Position numbers and translations under genes: made by a program
Shown here: positions 45,296 through 53,847 of the stretch, piece by piece
How the letters are laid out: each line of letters begins with the position of its first letter
Position numbering within the stretch: position 1 is the first letter of the stretch
The notes under the pieces: generated by a model
Databases searched by the model: none
What the model was told of the DNA's origin: nothing
Seen by the model: only the letters and a program-made list of their open reading frames with translations
NCBI RefSeq assembly: GCF_014697545.1
Contig: NZ_JACJSA010000027.1
Location: 1-64,000, forward strand
Direction of reading: 5' to 3'
Length of the DNA: 64,000 nt
From: Oscillatoria sp. FACHB-1407
GTDB lineage: Bacteria; Cyanobacteriota; Cyanobacteriia; Elainellales; Elainellaceae

Positions 45296-46276
45296 TTAAA
45301 CGGAAGTGGATTGCCAGGAACCTGTATCTTTGAGAAATGGAGAAAATTGGGGCTCTGACCAGTGTAACGGGAGGCTGCTTTGTACCCGATAGCCCCTTTC
45401 CAGATGGAAGCGCAACAACCGTTCTGCACCAGCATAGGTGTTAATTTCGGCTCCCTCCCAAATCACCTCAGCGGTGCCCGTTAAATAGAGAATATCACCG
45501 CGATCGAAGTCAATGAACAACAAGCCTGCATGAGGGTTGAGTTCTAAATTGCCGAAGGTGTTGAAGTGACAATTGCCCGAAAAATCAGGAATGGTTAGGG
45601 TTTGATTATCCTCATCAATTCGGACAAAACCGGGGTTGCCGCCTCGATGAGAAACATCTACGCCACTTGCCTCTCCTGCGGATTCATCTTGATAGGCTGT
45701 GGCAATGAAGAAAGTATCAGAAGACGCGATCGCCTCTCGTTCTGGCTCCGACAATAGTGTAAACTCATTAATTGGTTTAGGAGTAGTTGGGTCAAACTCA
45801 CCTAACTCATACATCCGGGCTTGGATATATTGAGGACAATTGCCAAAGCTTTGTCCTACTCGCACCTCAAACCCATTGGCATCGGTTGCAGTTACTACTC
45901 CATTCATCCGATTACGACGACGGGTATGCAGTTCAATGCCCAGGAACCCGATATCAATACCCTCTGTGAGGATGGTAGTTAAGGGATCTCCAAATAGGGG
46001 TTTGGCTTTGACTTGTAAGGTGCGATCGTCGGGTGAAGACATAAAGCCCGGTTCACCTACCAGGATCGATGCCCAGGGATGACCTGCTTGATCGACAGTT
46101 CCCACAATCACATAGGGTAATTGTGCATAGAACTGGCGATGCTGTTCTGGCAAGAACTCTCGAATGACTCGTCGTCCTTGTTTATCCATTCGCTCCAGAG
46201 CACCTAATCGTGTCTGAATTGCCAACTCACCCGCATGAAATGGAGATTCGCTGCGAGTCCAACCTGGAATTGCCAT
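45296..46276 (-). CDS. Pyridoxamine 5'-phosphate oxidase-family (FMN split-barrel) protein
   Basis: A 326-residue protein with two split-barrel halves. The first includes LPYVIVGTVDQAGHPWASIL and DIGFLGIELHTRRRNRMNGV. The second includes DTFFIATAYQDES, NPGFVRIDEDNQTLTIPDF, FNTFGNLELNPHAGLLFIDF and DILYLTGTAEV. This duplicated layout is known from uncharacterised flavin oxidoreductases. The likely cofactor is FMN or F420; the substrate is unknown. No signal peptide. It lies between RidA and VOC genes on the same strand. Confidence 0.85.
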   Translation of the reverse strand: MAIPGWTRSESPFHAGELAIQTRLGALERMDKQGRRVIREFLPEQHRQFYAQLPYVIVGTVDQAGHPWASILVGEPGFMSSPDDRTLQVKAKPLFGDPLTTILTEGIDIGFLGIELHTRRRNRMNGVVTATDANGFEVRVGQSFGNCPQYIQARMYELGEFDPTTPKPINEFTLLSEPEREAIASSDTFFIATAYQDESAGEASGVDVSHRGGNPGFVRIDEDNQTLTIPDFSGNCHFNTFGNLELNPHAGLLFIDFDRGDILYLTGTAEVIWEGAEINTYAGAERLLRFHLERGYRVQSSLPLHWSEPQFSPFLKDTGSWQSTSV

Positions 46277-46406
46277 ATGCTACTACCACTGATTGACGTT
46301 AAACGTTGCCTGTCAATGTTCATTGATGGGCTTTTGAGGCGATCGCACTCTAACCGTTGAGTAAAGCTCTACAGATATGTCTGGTAGATGCTAAAAGCAC
46401 CCTCCC

Positions 46407-46808
46407 CTAAGCGGCTGGAGCAATGAGTTCCATGCGAATGCCACCGGGCATATAGAACATCATGTGGTGAGTGGGACCCCCACCAAGAGGTTCAGGGGCA
46501 AATTCGATTTGCACTCCCTCTGTAGTTGCCAAGGTTTGATGTAGAGATTTGAGTGTCTCTAAACTATTTACCTTCAAAGCAAAGTGATGCAGCCCAATAT
46601 TGTTTTTTCGATCAAATGGAACAGCACTCGCAGGATTGGCAGCTTGCCAAAGAGTCAGTAGAGTGGTGCCATCTGATAAGAAGAAGGCTGGATAACTTGG
46701 AACTTCACCTACTTGTTTAAAATCCAGGACATTAATAAAGAAGTCACGGGTTGCGGTGAGGTTTGGAACGGTCAGCCCAATGTGATGAGCACCTTGAGTA
46801 ATTGCCAT
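46407..46808 (-). CDS. VOC-family (glyoxalase/dioxygenase) protein
   Basis: A 133-residue vicinal-oxygen-chelate protein with the usual two beta-alpha-beta modules. Metal ligands are suggested by AHHIGLTVPNL (His) and by IGLHHFALKV and IRMELIAP (His, Glu). Typical sequence VLDFKQVGEVPSYPAFFLSD is present. Members include glyoxalase I and fosfomycin-resistance enzymes; the substrate is unknown here. Confidence 0.88.
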   Translation of the reverse strand: MAITQGAHHIGLTVPNLTATRDFFINVLDFKQVGEVPSYPAFFLSDGTTLLTLWQAANPASAVPFDRKNNIGLHHFALKVNSLETLKSLHQTLATTEGVQIEFAPEPLGGGPTHHMMFYMPGGIRMELIAPAA

Positions 46809-47503
46809 AGAACAAATCTCCGTAAAGAACTAGATTGGTTGGTTGATATGGATATGTTAGTGATGCATTAGTCGTTTGAGTCGAAATCCAGAATAGAGTT
46901 AGGTTTCCTTTGGTTAAACTCCCTGATATAGCAACCGAGGGGTTGGTTAGGACGGAGTGCAGCCCCACATCCCCTTCTATGAATTGTCTCGACAGTTGCT
47001 ATATACCTGTGAAACGCTGTCAAACCTGACGATACACGTCGAGCCTGTAACATCAAATATTCTGGAATATTCAATAGAGTAAAAGCTTTTCGGGGTTGAG
47101 CCATCTTTGCTGAAAATGGCACTTCTTCTTCTGGCTTAAGACTTCTTGCAATTCCAGTAGGACAGTTGAAGTGGGAATGTAGCAAGCGATTCTACACTAA
47201 CCAAATTTACTCTACTAGATAAATACTCAATCAATCTCTGCTGTTGTTGCGAATTTTAGTCTAGTTTTGCGATCTTGCTACTTTAGCCAGCGAGACTGAA
47301 AACCGTTATAGGAAAGGCAGTCTATTGGTGGGGGATCACGAACAGGTTTGGTCATGGGGCTGTATGTTGGGTGAAACAACTCAATCGTAAGTGTGAATAT
47401 TTTCTTGGACGGATGACTGGAATCAAGTTTGCAAATGTTAGTTGAAACTCTTGGTTCAACGTTATTACTTGTGATACTTCGTAATATTCAACATGGTAAT
47501 CAC
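46809..47503. other. Intergenic region with one complete family A repeat
   Basis: Nearly 0.7 kb. The family A copy at 46926-47003 is the only defined structure. A minus-strand frame at 46868-47185 crosses this repeat and is not credible as a whole. The rest shows no recognisable gene or RNA. Confidence 0.5.
46926..47003. repeat. MITE-like family A, intact short copy
   Basis: Begins TATAGCAACCGAGGGGTTGG and ends AATTGTCTCGACAGTTGCTATA, 78 bases long. It serves as the uninterrupted reference for the nested insertion at 31075: here GGTTAGGACGGAGTG is continuous. Confidence 0.88.
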
Positions 47504-48109
47504 TTACGACCTTAACCATGCTTCGTTGAAGAGAACGCTTCCTTTTTTGCGACTTAAAACCTCTTCTGATTCCAACTGAGCAAAAGTTCGAGATAATACT
47601 TCTGGAGACAATCCCAGTTCGATCGCTAGAGTTTTAAGAGGTTGCGTTAGGGGAACTGTAAGTTGTCCGGGTTGACGTTGTTGGTAGAGATAATGCAGTA
47701 GACGCTCCCGGGCTGAACGGATGCTACGTAGTTCTAAGAGGCGTTTCACAGTAGCAAATCGATGGGTCAAATGTGCCAGATATTGTTCAGATAAACTGGG
47801 TGATTGGCGTAATGTTTCTAGAAACATCTGCTTGGGAATTGCCATGATGCGTGAAGGTTGCTCAGCGATCGCAGTACACGCATAAGTCTCAAAATACAAT
47901 GATGCTTCCGCAAAACTTTCCCCTACATTCACTAAATAGTGAGTGATGATTTGCTGATCTGTGAAGCTGAGAAGTTTGATACGACCAGACTCTACCCAGA
48001 AAATGGCTTGGGCTGGTTCCCCTTGTTGAAACAAGAGTTGGTTTTTGGATAGGTTGTGATACGTCAATGCACGCCTCAAAACAGGTGGCAATTCGTTAAT
48101 CATCAACAT
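47504..48109 (-). CDS. Crp/Fnr-family transcriptional regulator
   Basis: A 201-residue regulator. The cyclic-nucleotide-binding fold is visible in NQLLFQQGEPAQAIFWVESGRIKL and VNVGESFAEASLYF. The C-terminal HTH is LKTLAIELGLSPEVLSRTFAQL. No cysteine set for an FNR iron-sulfur cluster is present. The start at 48109 (MLMINEL) follows a GGGGG run 3 bases away and avoids most of the overlap with the reductase gene, whose stop lies 8 bases before it. The pair is therefore probably one operon, with the regulator second. Confidence 0.88.
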   Translation of the reverse strand: MLMINELPPVLRRALTYHNLSKNQLLFQQGEPAQAIFWVESGRIKLLSFTDQQIITHYLVNVGESFAEASLYFETYACTAIAEQPSRIMAIPKQMFLETLRQSPSLSEQYLAHLTHRFATVKRLLELRSIRSARERLLHYLYQQRQPGQLTVPLTQPLKTLAIELGLSPEVLSRTFAQLESEEVLSRKKGSVLFNEAWLRS

Positions 48110-48116
48110 TCGCCCC

Positions 48117-49109
48117 CTACGCGGCGTTAACTGAGATGGGCGATCGCCGGGTTCCTTCAGCACGACGAATGTCGCGCCAAATTTGAGTAGCCGCTAATGC
48201 ACCATCCGCTGCCGCAATAACAACTTGATTCATACCAACTTTTAGATCACCGACCGCAAAGATCCGGGGGTGGGAGGTACGGTTCATTTTGTCGGTAATC
48301 AAATTGCCACCCTGGTATTCCAGATCGATGTTTTTCAGATAGCCCGCGTGATACTTTGATCCCATTGAAACCAAGCCTGCATCCAATTTCACAATGGAAC
48401 CATCGGCAAGTTCTACCCCTGTCATTTGATGGTTTTCACCGAGGAATTGTTTAATGGGTTGTTCAATTAAAGTGAAACCGTTGCTAGTGAGGCGATCGCG
48501 CAGTTCTGCCCCTACCTCAAATTCACCATTGGTAAACAGGGTGATGTGTGGAGTAAACCAACTCAGTGAGAATGCGACCTCTAAGCTCGACTCATGGCTA
48601 CCAAACACACCAACTCGTTGGTCACGCATTTCGTAGCCATCACAGATCAAACAAACGTGCAGATTGTGCCCCGCATAGTCAAATACATTTTGCATATCTG
48701 CCAACTTGGGAAGGTGATCGATAATGCCACTGGCAGCAATTAGATAACGACTGCGAAACACAGCATACGTAGGGTTTGTGCGCCCAATCCGCACACGCAC
48801 AGCAAAGGTTTCACCCTCATCCATGACCTCTTCTACATAAGCGTTGAGATAGTCACCATCGAGAGACAGGTAATGAGCTTTTCCCTGCTTCAGGACATCC
48901 CGACCGGGCGTATCAGGAGGCAAGCCCAGGTAATTGTGCAATTCTTGCATCCAGTGCGATCGCGCTTTGCCTTTGTCGATGATGAGTGTCGAGAGGAGAT
49001 AGCGTTGTAGATAAATTCCAGCGGATAATCCAGCGGCTCCACCTCCGACCACCAAGACATCATAAATCTGGTCAGTACGTTGATTTAAAGTTTGTTTGGT
49101 GAGTTGCAT
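48117..49109 (-). CDS. Thioredoxin-reductase-like FAD/NAD(P) oxidoreductase
   Basis: A 330-residue flavoprotein. The FAD-binding motif is VLVVGGGAAGLSAGIYL, the redox pair is CLICDGYE (Cys153, Cys156; classical enzymes have CATCDG), and the second FAD motif is RIFAVGDLKVGMNQVV. The NADPH motif GSHESSLEVAFSL differs from the classical GGGDSA. The electron acceptor may not be thioredoxin. It is followed by the Crp/Fnr gene. Two palindromic operator-like sites lie just upstream. Confidence 0.88.
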   Translation of the reverse strand: MQLTKQTLNQRTDQIYDVLVVGGGAAGLSAGIYLQRYLLSTLIIDKGKARSHWMQELHNYLGLPPDTPGRDVLKQGKAHYLSLDGDYLNAYVEEVMDEGETFAVRVRIGRTNPTYAVFRSRYLIAASGIIDHLPKLADMQNVFDYAGHNLHVCLICDGYEMRDQRVGVFGSHESSLEVAFSLSWFTPHITLFTNGEFEVGAELRDRLTSNGFTLIEQPIKQFLGENHQMTGVELADGSIVKLDAGLVSMGSKYHAGYLKNIDLEYQGGNLITDKMNRTSHPRIFAVGDLKVGMNQVVIAAADGALAATQIWRDIRRAEGTRRSPISVNAA

Positions 49110-49151
49110 AAATACCTCTGGGAATGCTTCAGACGAGAAGCTTAAAAGATG

Positions 49152-49195
49152 TACCGTTCGTTCGGTATATCTTTACTGTACCGTTCGTTCGGTAC
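49152..49195. promoter_or_regulatory. Two tandem palindromic operators (TetR-type)
   Basis: TACCGTTCGTTCGGTA is present at 49152-49167 and again inside GTACCGTTCGTTCGGTAC at 49178-49195. Their centres are about 27 bases apart. Each is a near-perfect palindrome (TACCG-N6-CGGTA), a form common for TetR-family operators. They lie about 45 bases upstream of the thioredoxin-reductase-like start, so they most likely control that unit. The binding protein is not identified. Confidence 0.7.
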
Positions 49196-49226
49196 AATGT
49201 CAACTAATTTGTTTGATATAGAGCTG

Positions 49227-49322
49227 TGGTCAGAAAGCTTAAGGCAACGACAATGGCTCAAACCCTGACTCTGGGGAGGCTTTCTGACTCGTCTCCGCCC
49301 CATCGAATGCGGCTACGGCTAC
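49227..49322 (+). repeat. Interspersed repeat family B, copy 5
   Basis: Reads GTCAGAAAGCTTAAGGCAAC, ATGGCTCAAACCCTGACTCTG, then CCCCATCGAATGCGGCTACG. It carries the open frame MAQTLTLGRLSDSSPPHRM. Its end abuts a family A copy at 49321. Confidence 0.85.
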
Positions 49323-49540
49323 AGCAACTGTCGAGACAGTTGAGACAAGGGAGTTTGGGCAAACCCTGTCCTGATACGCTTTAAGTGGTTTCCAGTGCAA
49401 ATGCGGACGCTAGTAGGGGCGGGTTTAGTGGTTTACTAACGGCAAACCCAGGAACTGATCTGCCAAACCCGCCCCTAACGACATCTGTCTTGATCTCCAT
49501 TTGATTTGGTATAACTAACCCCTCGGTTGCTATACACTTT
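49321..49540. repeat. MITE-like family A copy with nested family C element
   Basis: Left end CAGCAACTGTCGAGACAGTT and right end AACTAACCCCTCGGTTGCTATA are family A. A family C element with TACGCTTTAAGTGG and TTTGATTTGGTA ends lies between about 49378 and 49511, including a GGGCGGGTTT / AAACCCGCCC hairpin. TG on the left and TA on the right of it fit a TA target-site duplication with one changed base. Confidence 0.7.
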
Positions 49541-49739
49541 CTTCTGTCACGTTCTCCATGAACCAATCCCATACAGCCCGCGTTTCCAGGTTCCTACTTG
49601 AAACTGGAGTGACAGAGGCAGAGCCTCTGTGTGTGCATTCCTGTCTGGAAGCAGAAAAATTGCGGCAAAATACCGTCTACCGCAGGGATTAAAGAAGGAT
49701 CGACGTAATTCAATAGCTTGTAACTGAACTGATTTCGTT

Positions 49740-50504
49740 TTAACGACAACCAACAGCCCTTGCTCTGATCACTCTATCTAAATTGGGAGTGAACTCGATG
49801 GTGTAAGGGTAGGGCGACGCACTGTTGCAGGACATTCTGGCGTGGTTTGCGCGACGCGGATACGACCAGGAACTAGCCCCAACGATTAAATTACCGTTTA
49901 ATCGCAGCGCAAGGCTATTCACTTGCATCGAGTTTGTTCTACCATTCGTCAGCACGGAGGATAGAAATGTTGCGGCTCGGATGTTGCCATTGGCAGGGTT
50001 AATTCTCGTGAGAATGGCAACTTTTGCTCCACCACCACTACCATAATTGGTTAGCCATCCATTGGTCGCAAATCGCCGGAAATCTTGAGAAGGTCTGCCT
50101 TGCGTGCCAGTAGCGGTAAACACGGCATAGATATTACCGCCATTCCATACCAGTCCATAACCTGTGCTATCGTCACCTGTCACTTCGTAGTTGGTTTTGC
50201 ACCAGACTCGTCTACCTGCATCAAAACGAATTAGCCGAGGATCTTTGTTGTTGGCTGAGACTTGTTGATAGCCAATATAGATGGTGCTTTGCCCGACTGT
50301 GACGGAGGCACCACCTCTGGCACGAATAGTTGCTTCAGACTCATTGCAATTGAAGGCGATCGCCTCATTTCGGACTGATGAGGCTGCCAAAGCATGGCTC
50401 TGTAATTCACTCAGGCTAATCGCTGTACTCAAACCTAAAAGAGCCATGATCCGTACACAAGCTGTTGTTAACCGAGATAGCTTGAACCGTTGTTTAGCTT
50501 GCAT
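49740..50504 (-). CDS. Secreted protein of unknown function
   Basis: A 254-residue protein. The ATG at 50504 starts MQAKQRFKLSRLTTACVRIM, a signal peptide with likely cleavage after HALA; a longer frame upstream does not help. The mature part has a possible disulfide pair (FNCNESEATIRARGG, RVWCKTNYEV) and repeated GYGLVWNGGNIYAVFTATGT-type strands that suggest a beta-sheet fold. I do not recognise the family. It stands alone on the minus strand. Confidence 0.75.
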   Translation of the reverse strand: MQAKQRFKLSRLTTACVRIMALLGLSTAISLSELQSHALAASSVRNEAIAFNCNESEATIRARGGASVTVGQSTIYIGYQQVSANNKDPRLIRFDAGRRVWCKTNYEVTGDDSTGYGLVWNGGNIYAVFTATGTQGRPSQDFRRFATNGWLTNYGSGGGAKVAILTRINPANGNIRAATFLSSVLTNGRTNSMQVNSLALRLNGNLIVGASSWSYPRRANHARMSCNSASPYPYTIEFTPNLDRVIRARAVGCR

Positions 50505-50718
50505 AATAGTTTTTCCCAGCAGAAACAATTGATGAATTGACTGGTAACGTGTGAGAAGCATCAACAAGAGCGATCGCTCACTATCACGACTAGCCTGATC
50601 CTCACCTAGTATTCCCTTGGTGAACCGACTCAATTACAGTTCATGAGGACGTAGCGCAACAGATTATGTACCTGTGCCCGTCTTTCGCTTTTTGGAGTGG
50701 CTTAGTGTAATGGTGTGC

Positions 50719-51135
50719 TCAGTGTTCGTTCTTGTTGTTTGTTTGTAAAAGCCAGACGATAAACATAACGCTAAAGAGAAGATCACAGCACCCGACTAGA
50801 AATGAAATGAGGGGTAGATCACCTGTGAAATAGAAAATGAAAAAGAAGAGAGCGATCGTAAACTTACAGGCTGCGGCTGCGGCGATAAAGAGGTTTTCTG
50901 GTGTGCGGTTAATAAAAAGCCAAGCATATCCCAGTCCAAAAATCAGAATCCACGAAGCAATAACCCAGAGACTAAAAGGGGATACATTTGTCGGCAGTCC
51001 AAACGAATCAGCCGTGGAGTAATAGACTGGAGGTGCAAAACTAATGGCTCCAAAGACATTAAAAATGGCTGTGAGTAACAAACAGTATCGAAACCAGGGT
51101 GCGATAGGGGGATGAGGTTTTGGAGAGGCAGTCAT
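50719..51135 (-). CDS. Small four-helix membrane protein, unknown function
   Basis: A 138-residue protein with four hydrophobic segments: YCLLLTAIFNVFGAISF, LWVIASWILIFGLGYAWLF, FIAAAAACKFTIALFFFIFY and LISFLVGCCDLLFSVMFIVW. Short charged ends (MTASPKPHPP and NNKNEH). This resembles uncharacterised membrane proteins of similar size; I cannot assign a function. Confidence 0.75.
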   Translation of the reverse strand: MTASPKPHPPIAPWFRYCLLLTAIFNVFGAISFAPPVYYSTADSFGLPTNVSPFSLWVIASWILIFGLGYAWLFINRTPENLFIAAAAACKFTIALFFFIFYFTGDLPLISFLVGCCDLLFSVMFIVWLLQTNNKNEH

Positions 51136-51329
51136 AGTCTATAAAAATGATGGTCGTCCCACCACAATAGTTCCCAAGGAGTAATGCTTCAGCACGCAGA
51201 AGAGACGGAGAGGCGTTGTGTAAACACCCTCAGAGAGATCGGCTAAAACCTGACCACAGCATCAAGAAACGGGTTGCTTATGTTGGGAGCGATCGCCTGG
51301 AAGCGATTTTGATAGATTTTGGGATGGGC

Positions 51330-51878
51330 TTACTGCCCTCCAGTGAGATCAATGTTGAATGTTTGAGCGAGGATAAGGGGATTGAAATATTCTCGGATTG
51401 TGCCTATCTTGCCGTCTCTCATCTCAAACACAACAATGTAAACGTTTTGATAGGATGCTCCATTTTCAGCAATCACAAAGTTTCCTTGTCCTTCTACCGT
51501 GACGGTTTGCTCATCCGCAGAAACGATCACGCGTAAATTTTCAAACTGAATTCTGCTGAAGGTTTGATTGATGCGTTGAAAGAAACCCTGCACGGCTGCT
51601 TTACCTTCAAAACGGTTGGGTGCTCCGGGTAACTGGTAGGGTTGCTCTAGCACAACGTTCTCCGCCAGGAGATCCCCAAGTCCCTGCAAATTCTCGGCTT
51701 CAATCTGTTGAATGAAGGTTCGGATCGTCTGTTCTGACGTGGATGAGGTCGGCATGGTTTGGGCGAGCAACGGCACTGCTTCTGCGTTTGCGGCAGAAGT
51801 CAGGGGAATAGAAGTTAAGGCGATCGCAGGTAATATGCCAACAACGGTACAGAGAATGCCTGGAAATGACCGATTCAT
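51330..51878 (-). CDS. Exported SnoaL/NTF2-like protein
   Basis: A 182-residue protein with a signal peptide (MNRSFPGILCTVVGILPAIA, cleavage around ANAEA). The mature part has the cone-shaped NTF2-like fold: SEQTIRTFIQQIEAENLQGL, LLAENVVLEQPYQLPGAPN, KAAVQGFFQRI, TVEGQGNFVI, DGKIGTIREYFNPLI. SnoaL-like members bind or convert small hydrophobic molecules, or act as ketosteroid isomerase relatives. Substrate unknown; export to periplasm is expected. Confidence 0.85.
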   Translation of the reverse strand: MNRSFPGILCTVVGILPAIALTSIPLTSAANAEAVPLLAQTMPTSSTSEQTIRTFIQQIEAENLQGLGDLLAENVVLEQPYQLPGAPNRFEGKAAVQGFFQRINQTFSRIQFENLRVIVSADEQTVTVEGQGNFVIAENGASYQNVYIVVFEMRDGKIGTIREYFNPLILAQTFNIDLTGGQ

Positions 51879-52453
51879 AGTTTCGCAATCCTCAGGATAT
51901 GAATAAGTTATTTTTCTTTACTCTAGCCAGTATATAGCTGTCCTAAACCAGTTATGAGATGAGTAGGCTGTAAGAGGTGCGTCCCTCCGAGGTGAACCTC
52001 TTACAACCCGTTTGGGATTGATATGTACTGCGATCAATTTGGATTTTGGTCTGGTGAAGAGCTTTGCGTTGATTGATGAGATTCTTGAGAAAGGATCTAC
52101 CCATCGGTTTTCGGTAGGAGCGTTTCGCGAAACTCCCCTACGGTTATTTTGTTTCCTGGAAATCTTCTAAAGGTTCTATAGCCGTAGTCATCTCAATTAA
52201 GAGGATAAAGTACTCAACAGGACAGACGCGACGAATCGCGTCTCTCTCAGCAGGACTCAAATTCAATGTCCTAATGGTTTTGGCGATCGCTATATTTCAC
52301 GAAACGATGCAGAATTGTTATGTGGAGTTCTCACCTGTACCAAGTTTCACTCCCCATTCGTCTTATTTTCTTAAGCAAAAAGGTTTTATTCACGAAAATC
52401 TAAGGGTTAGTGATTGAATATTCTTTAGAAATTGATCGGCAGGATTCATCACC
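51879..52453. other. Intergenic region with short hairpins
   Basis: A hairpin GTAAGAGGT...ACCTCTTAC spans 51970-52004. AGACGCGACGAATCGCGTCT (52224-52243) is a perfect 8-base stem with a CGAA loop. The GCGTTTCGCGAAAC core of the family D repeat occurs near 52110. No gene is evident. Confidence 0.6.
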
Positions 52454-52807
52454 ATGAGCAAATTATTCAACCGTTCCGAATTAAAAGATATTGCTCAATC
52501 TCATCGGTTAGTGTTGTGGTCTCTTTTAGCAGGAATTGTGATTAGCCTGTTGCGCTTTTCAGGAATTGATCCACAGCTTGGTAATTTACTGTATATTGCA
52601 GCAGCACTGTTTCAAATTTTTTCGTTATTTCGATTAGGAACAGCACTCAAACTGTCGGCTGTCCTGTTAGTTTTATTAATCATTGGCTTATTTATCCCCA
52701 TCGTCAGCTTGTTTATTCTGCTGTATATGCACAGTGAGGCGATGAGAGTTCTCAAACAAGGGGGTGTAAATGTGGGTTTTATGGGGGCTGATCCAAACTC
52801 AATTTAA
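52454..52807 (+). CDS. Small membrane protein, unknown function
   Basis: A 117-residue protein with three hydrophobic segments (LVLWSLLAGIVISLLRFSGI, LGNLLYIAAALFQIFSLFRL, AVLLVLLIIGLFIPIVSLFI) and a short C-terminal tail. The ATG follows CAGGA by about 8 bases. The pattern resembles uncharacterised small membrane proteins. Its position gives no clue to function. Confidence 0.75.
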   Translation: MSKLFNRSELKDIAQSHRLVLWSLLAGIVISLLRFSGIDPQLGNLLYIAAALFQIFSLFRLGTALKLSAVLLVLLIIGLFIPIVSLFILLYMHSEAMRVLKQGGVNVGFMGADPNSI

Positions 52808-52944
52808 AGCTCCTCAAACGCTTAGGCAGGTGTGTACAGCAAAGTGCTGAGTGTTGAGGCTTGAGTGCTTAGGACTGAGTGTTGAGGCTGAAAGGTAGCA
52901 CGTTACGTTCAAAATTTAGAGGTGTCCTGACAAACCGTTCATTT

Positions 52945-53036
52945 GGATAGCAACTGTCGAGATAGATGAGACAAAGAGGTGTAGGGGATTGCGTCTCCAG
53001 CCAAGGATTCCATCCCCTCTCTACAAATTGGTAGCG
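52945..53036. repeat. MITE-like family A, diverged copy
   Basis: GGATAGCAACTGTCGAGATAG at the left, GGTGTAGGGGATTGCG and CCAGCCAAGGATTCCATCCC inside. The right end is degraded next to the devA stop. Confidence 0.6.
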
Positions 53037-53037
53037 A

Positions 53038-53781
53038 TTAATGTACCAATGCGGCTGGATCGGGATGATCAGCTAATCGGCCATCCTCCATGTAGATAAT
53101 GCGATCGGCAATGTCGAGAATCCGGTTGTCGTGAGTCACCAGGAGAATGGTGCAATGCTGTTCCTTGGCAAGTTTTTGCATCAGACTGACCACTTCTCGA
53201 CCCGATTTTTTGTCGAGCGCGGCGGTAGGTTCGTCAGCAAGAATGATGCGGGGTTGGCTGACCAGGGCACGGGCGATCGCCACTCGTTGTTTTTGTCCAC
53301 CTGACAAACTATCTGCGTAATAGTCGATGCGTTGTTCCAAGCCGACTGATTTGAGAATATCAGTGGCGATCGCATCCATGTCTTGATTGAGATATTGCGG
53401 ATGTAGTTCTAGAGACATGCGAACGTTCTGTTTTGCAGTCAAAAAAGTCATCAAGTTGTGAGCTTGAAAGATGTAACCAATTTGTTTTCGTAACAGTAAA
53501 AGTTGTTGTTTTGTTGCTCCACAAATTTCCTGATCGAGAATCTTGAGACTTCCTTCTTGAGCCGATCGCAAGCCTCCCATCAGGGTTAAGAGTGTTGTTT
53601 TACCAGAACCGGATGGACCTGTCATGATAATGATCTCTCCGGCGTAAATGTCGAGATTGATATCAAACAATGCCTGCTTACGGAGGTCACCCTGCCCAAA
53701 GTAATGATTCAAATGGCGGGCGGAAATGACTGGAGTGGTTGCTTGTTCAGGAGACTGGGAGGGAGAGATGAGAGTTTGCAT
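53038..53781 (-). CDS. devA: DevA-type ABC exporter ATPase
   Basis: A 247-residue ATPase of the LolD/MacB group. Walker [18 protein letters not shown], signature YADSLSGGQKQRVAIARAL, Walker B IILADEPTAALD and LLVTHDNRI. It is the last gene of tetR-devB-luxR-devC-devA. With DevC and DevB it forms a DevBCA/MacAB-like exporter that works with TolC; DevBCA in heterocystous cyanobacteria exports glycolipids, but the cargo here is unknown. Confidence 0.92.
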   Translation of the reverse strand: MQTLISPSQSPEQATTPVISARHLNHYFGQGDLRKQALFDINLDIYAGEIIIMTGPSGSGKTTLLTLMGGLRSAQEGSLKILDQEICGATKQQLLLLRKQIGYIFQAHNLMTFLTAKQNVRMSLELHPQYLNQDMDAIATDILKSVGLEQRIDYYADSLSGGQKQRVAIARALVSQPRIILADEPTAALDKKSGREVVSLMQKLAKEQHCTILLVTHDNRILDIADRIIYMEDGRLADHPDPAALVH

Positions 53782-53847
53782 AGAGGGAGTGAAGGAGTAA
53801 GGAATGGCAGGAACGCAATTAATCGCGTTTGTACAAAGGGATAAAGC

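Larger units (their letters stand above)
49110..49739. other. Regulatory and repeat-dense region upstream of the reductase gene
   Basis: Contains the tandem palindromes (49152-49195), family B copy 5 (49227-49322) and a family A copy (49321-49540) interrupted by a family C element. The segment from about 49545 to 49739 holds no defined feature. Confidence 0.6.

Noticed and set aside
46868-47185. 105-codon minus-strand frame
   Set aside because: It runs through a family A repeat and has no recognisable domain, so it is probably an accidental frame, although its N-terminal half could be a truncated gene.
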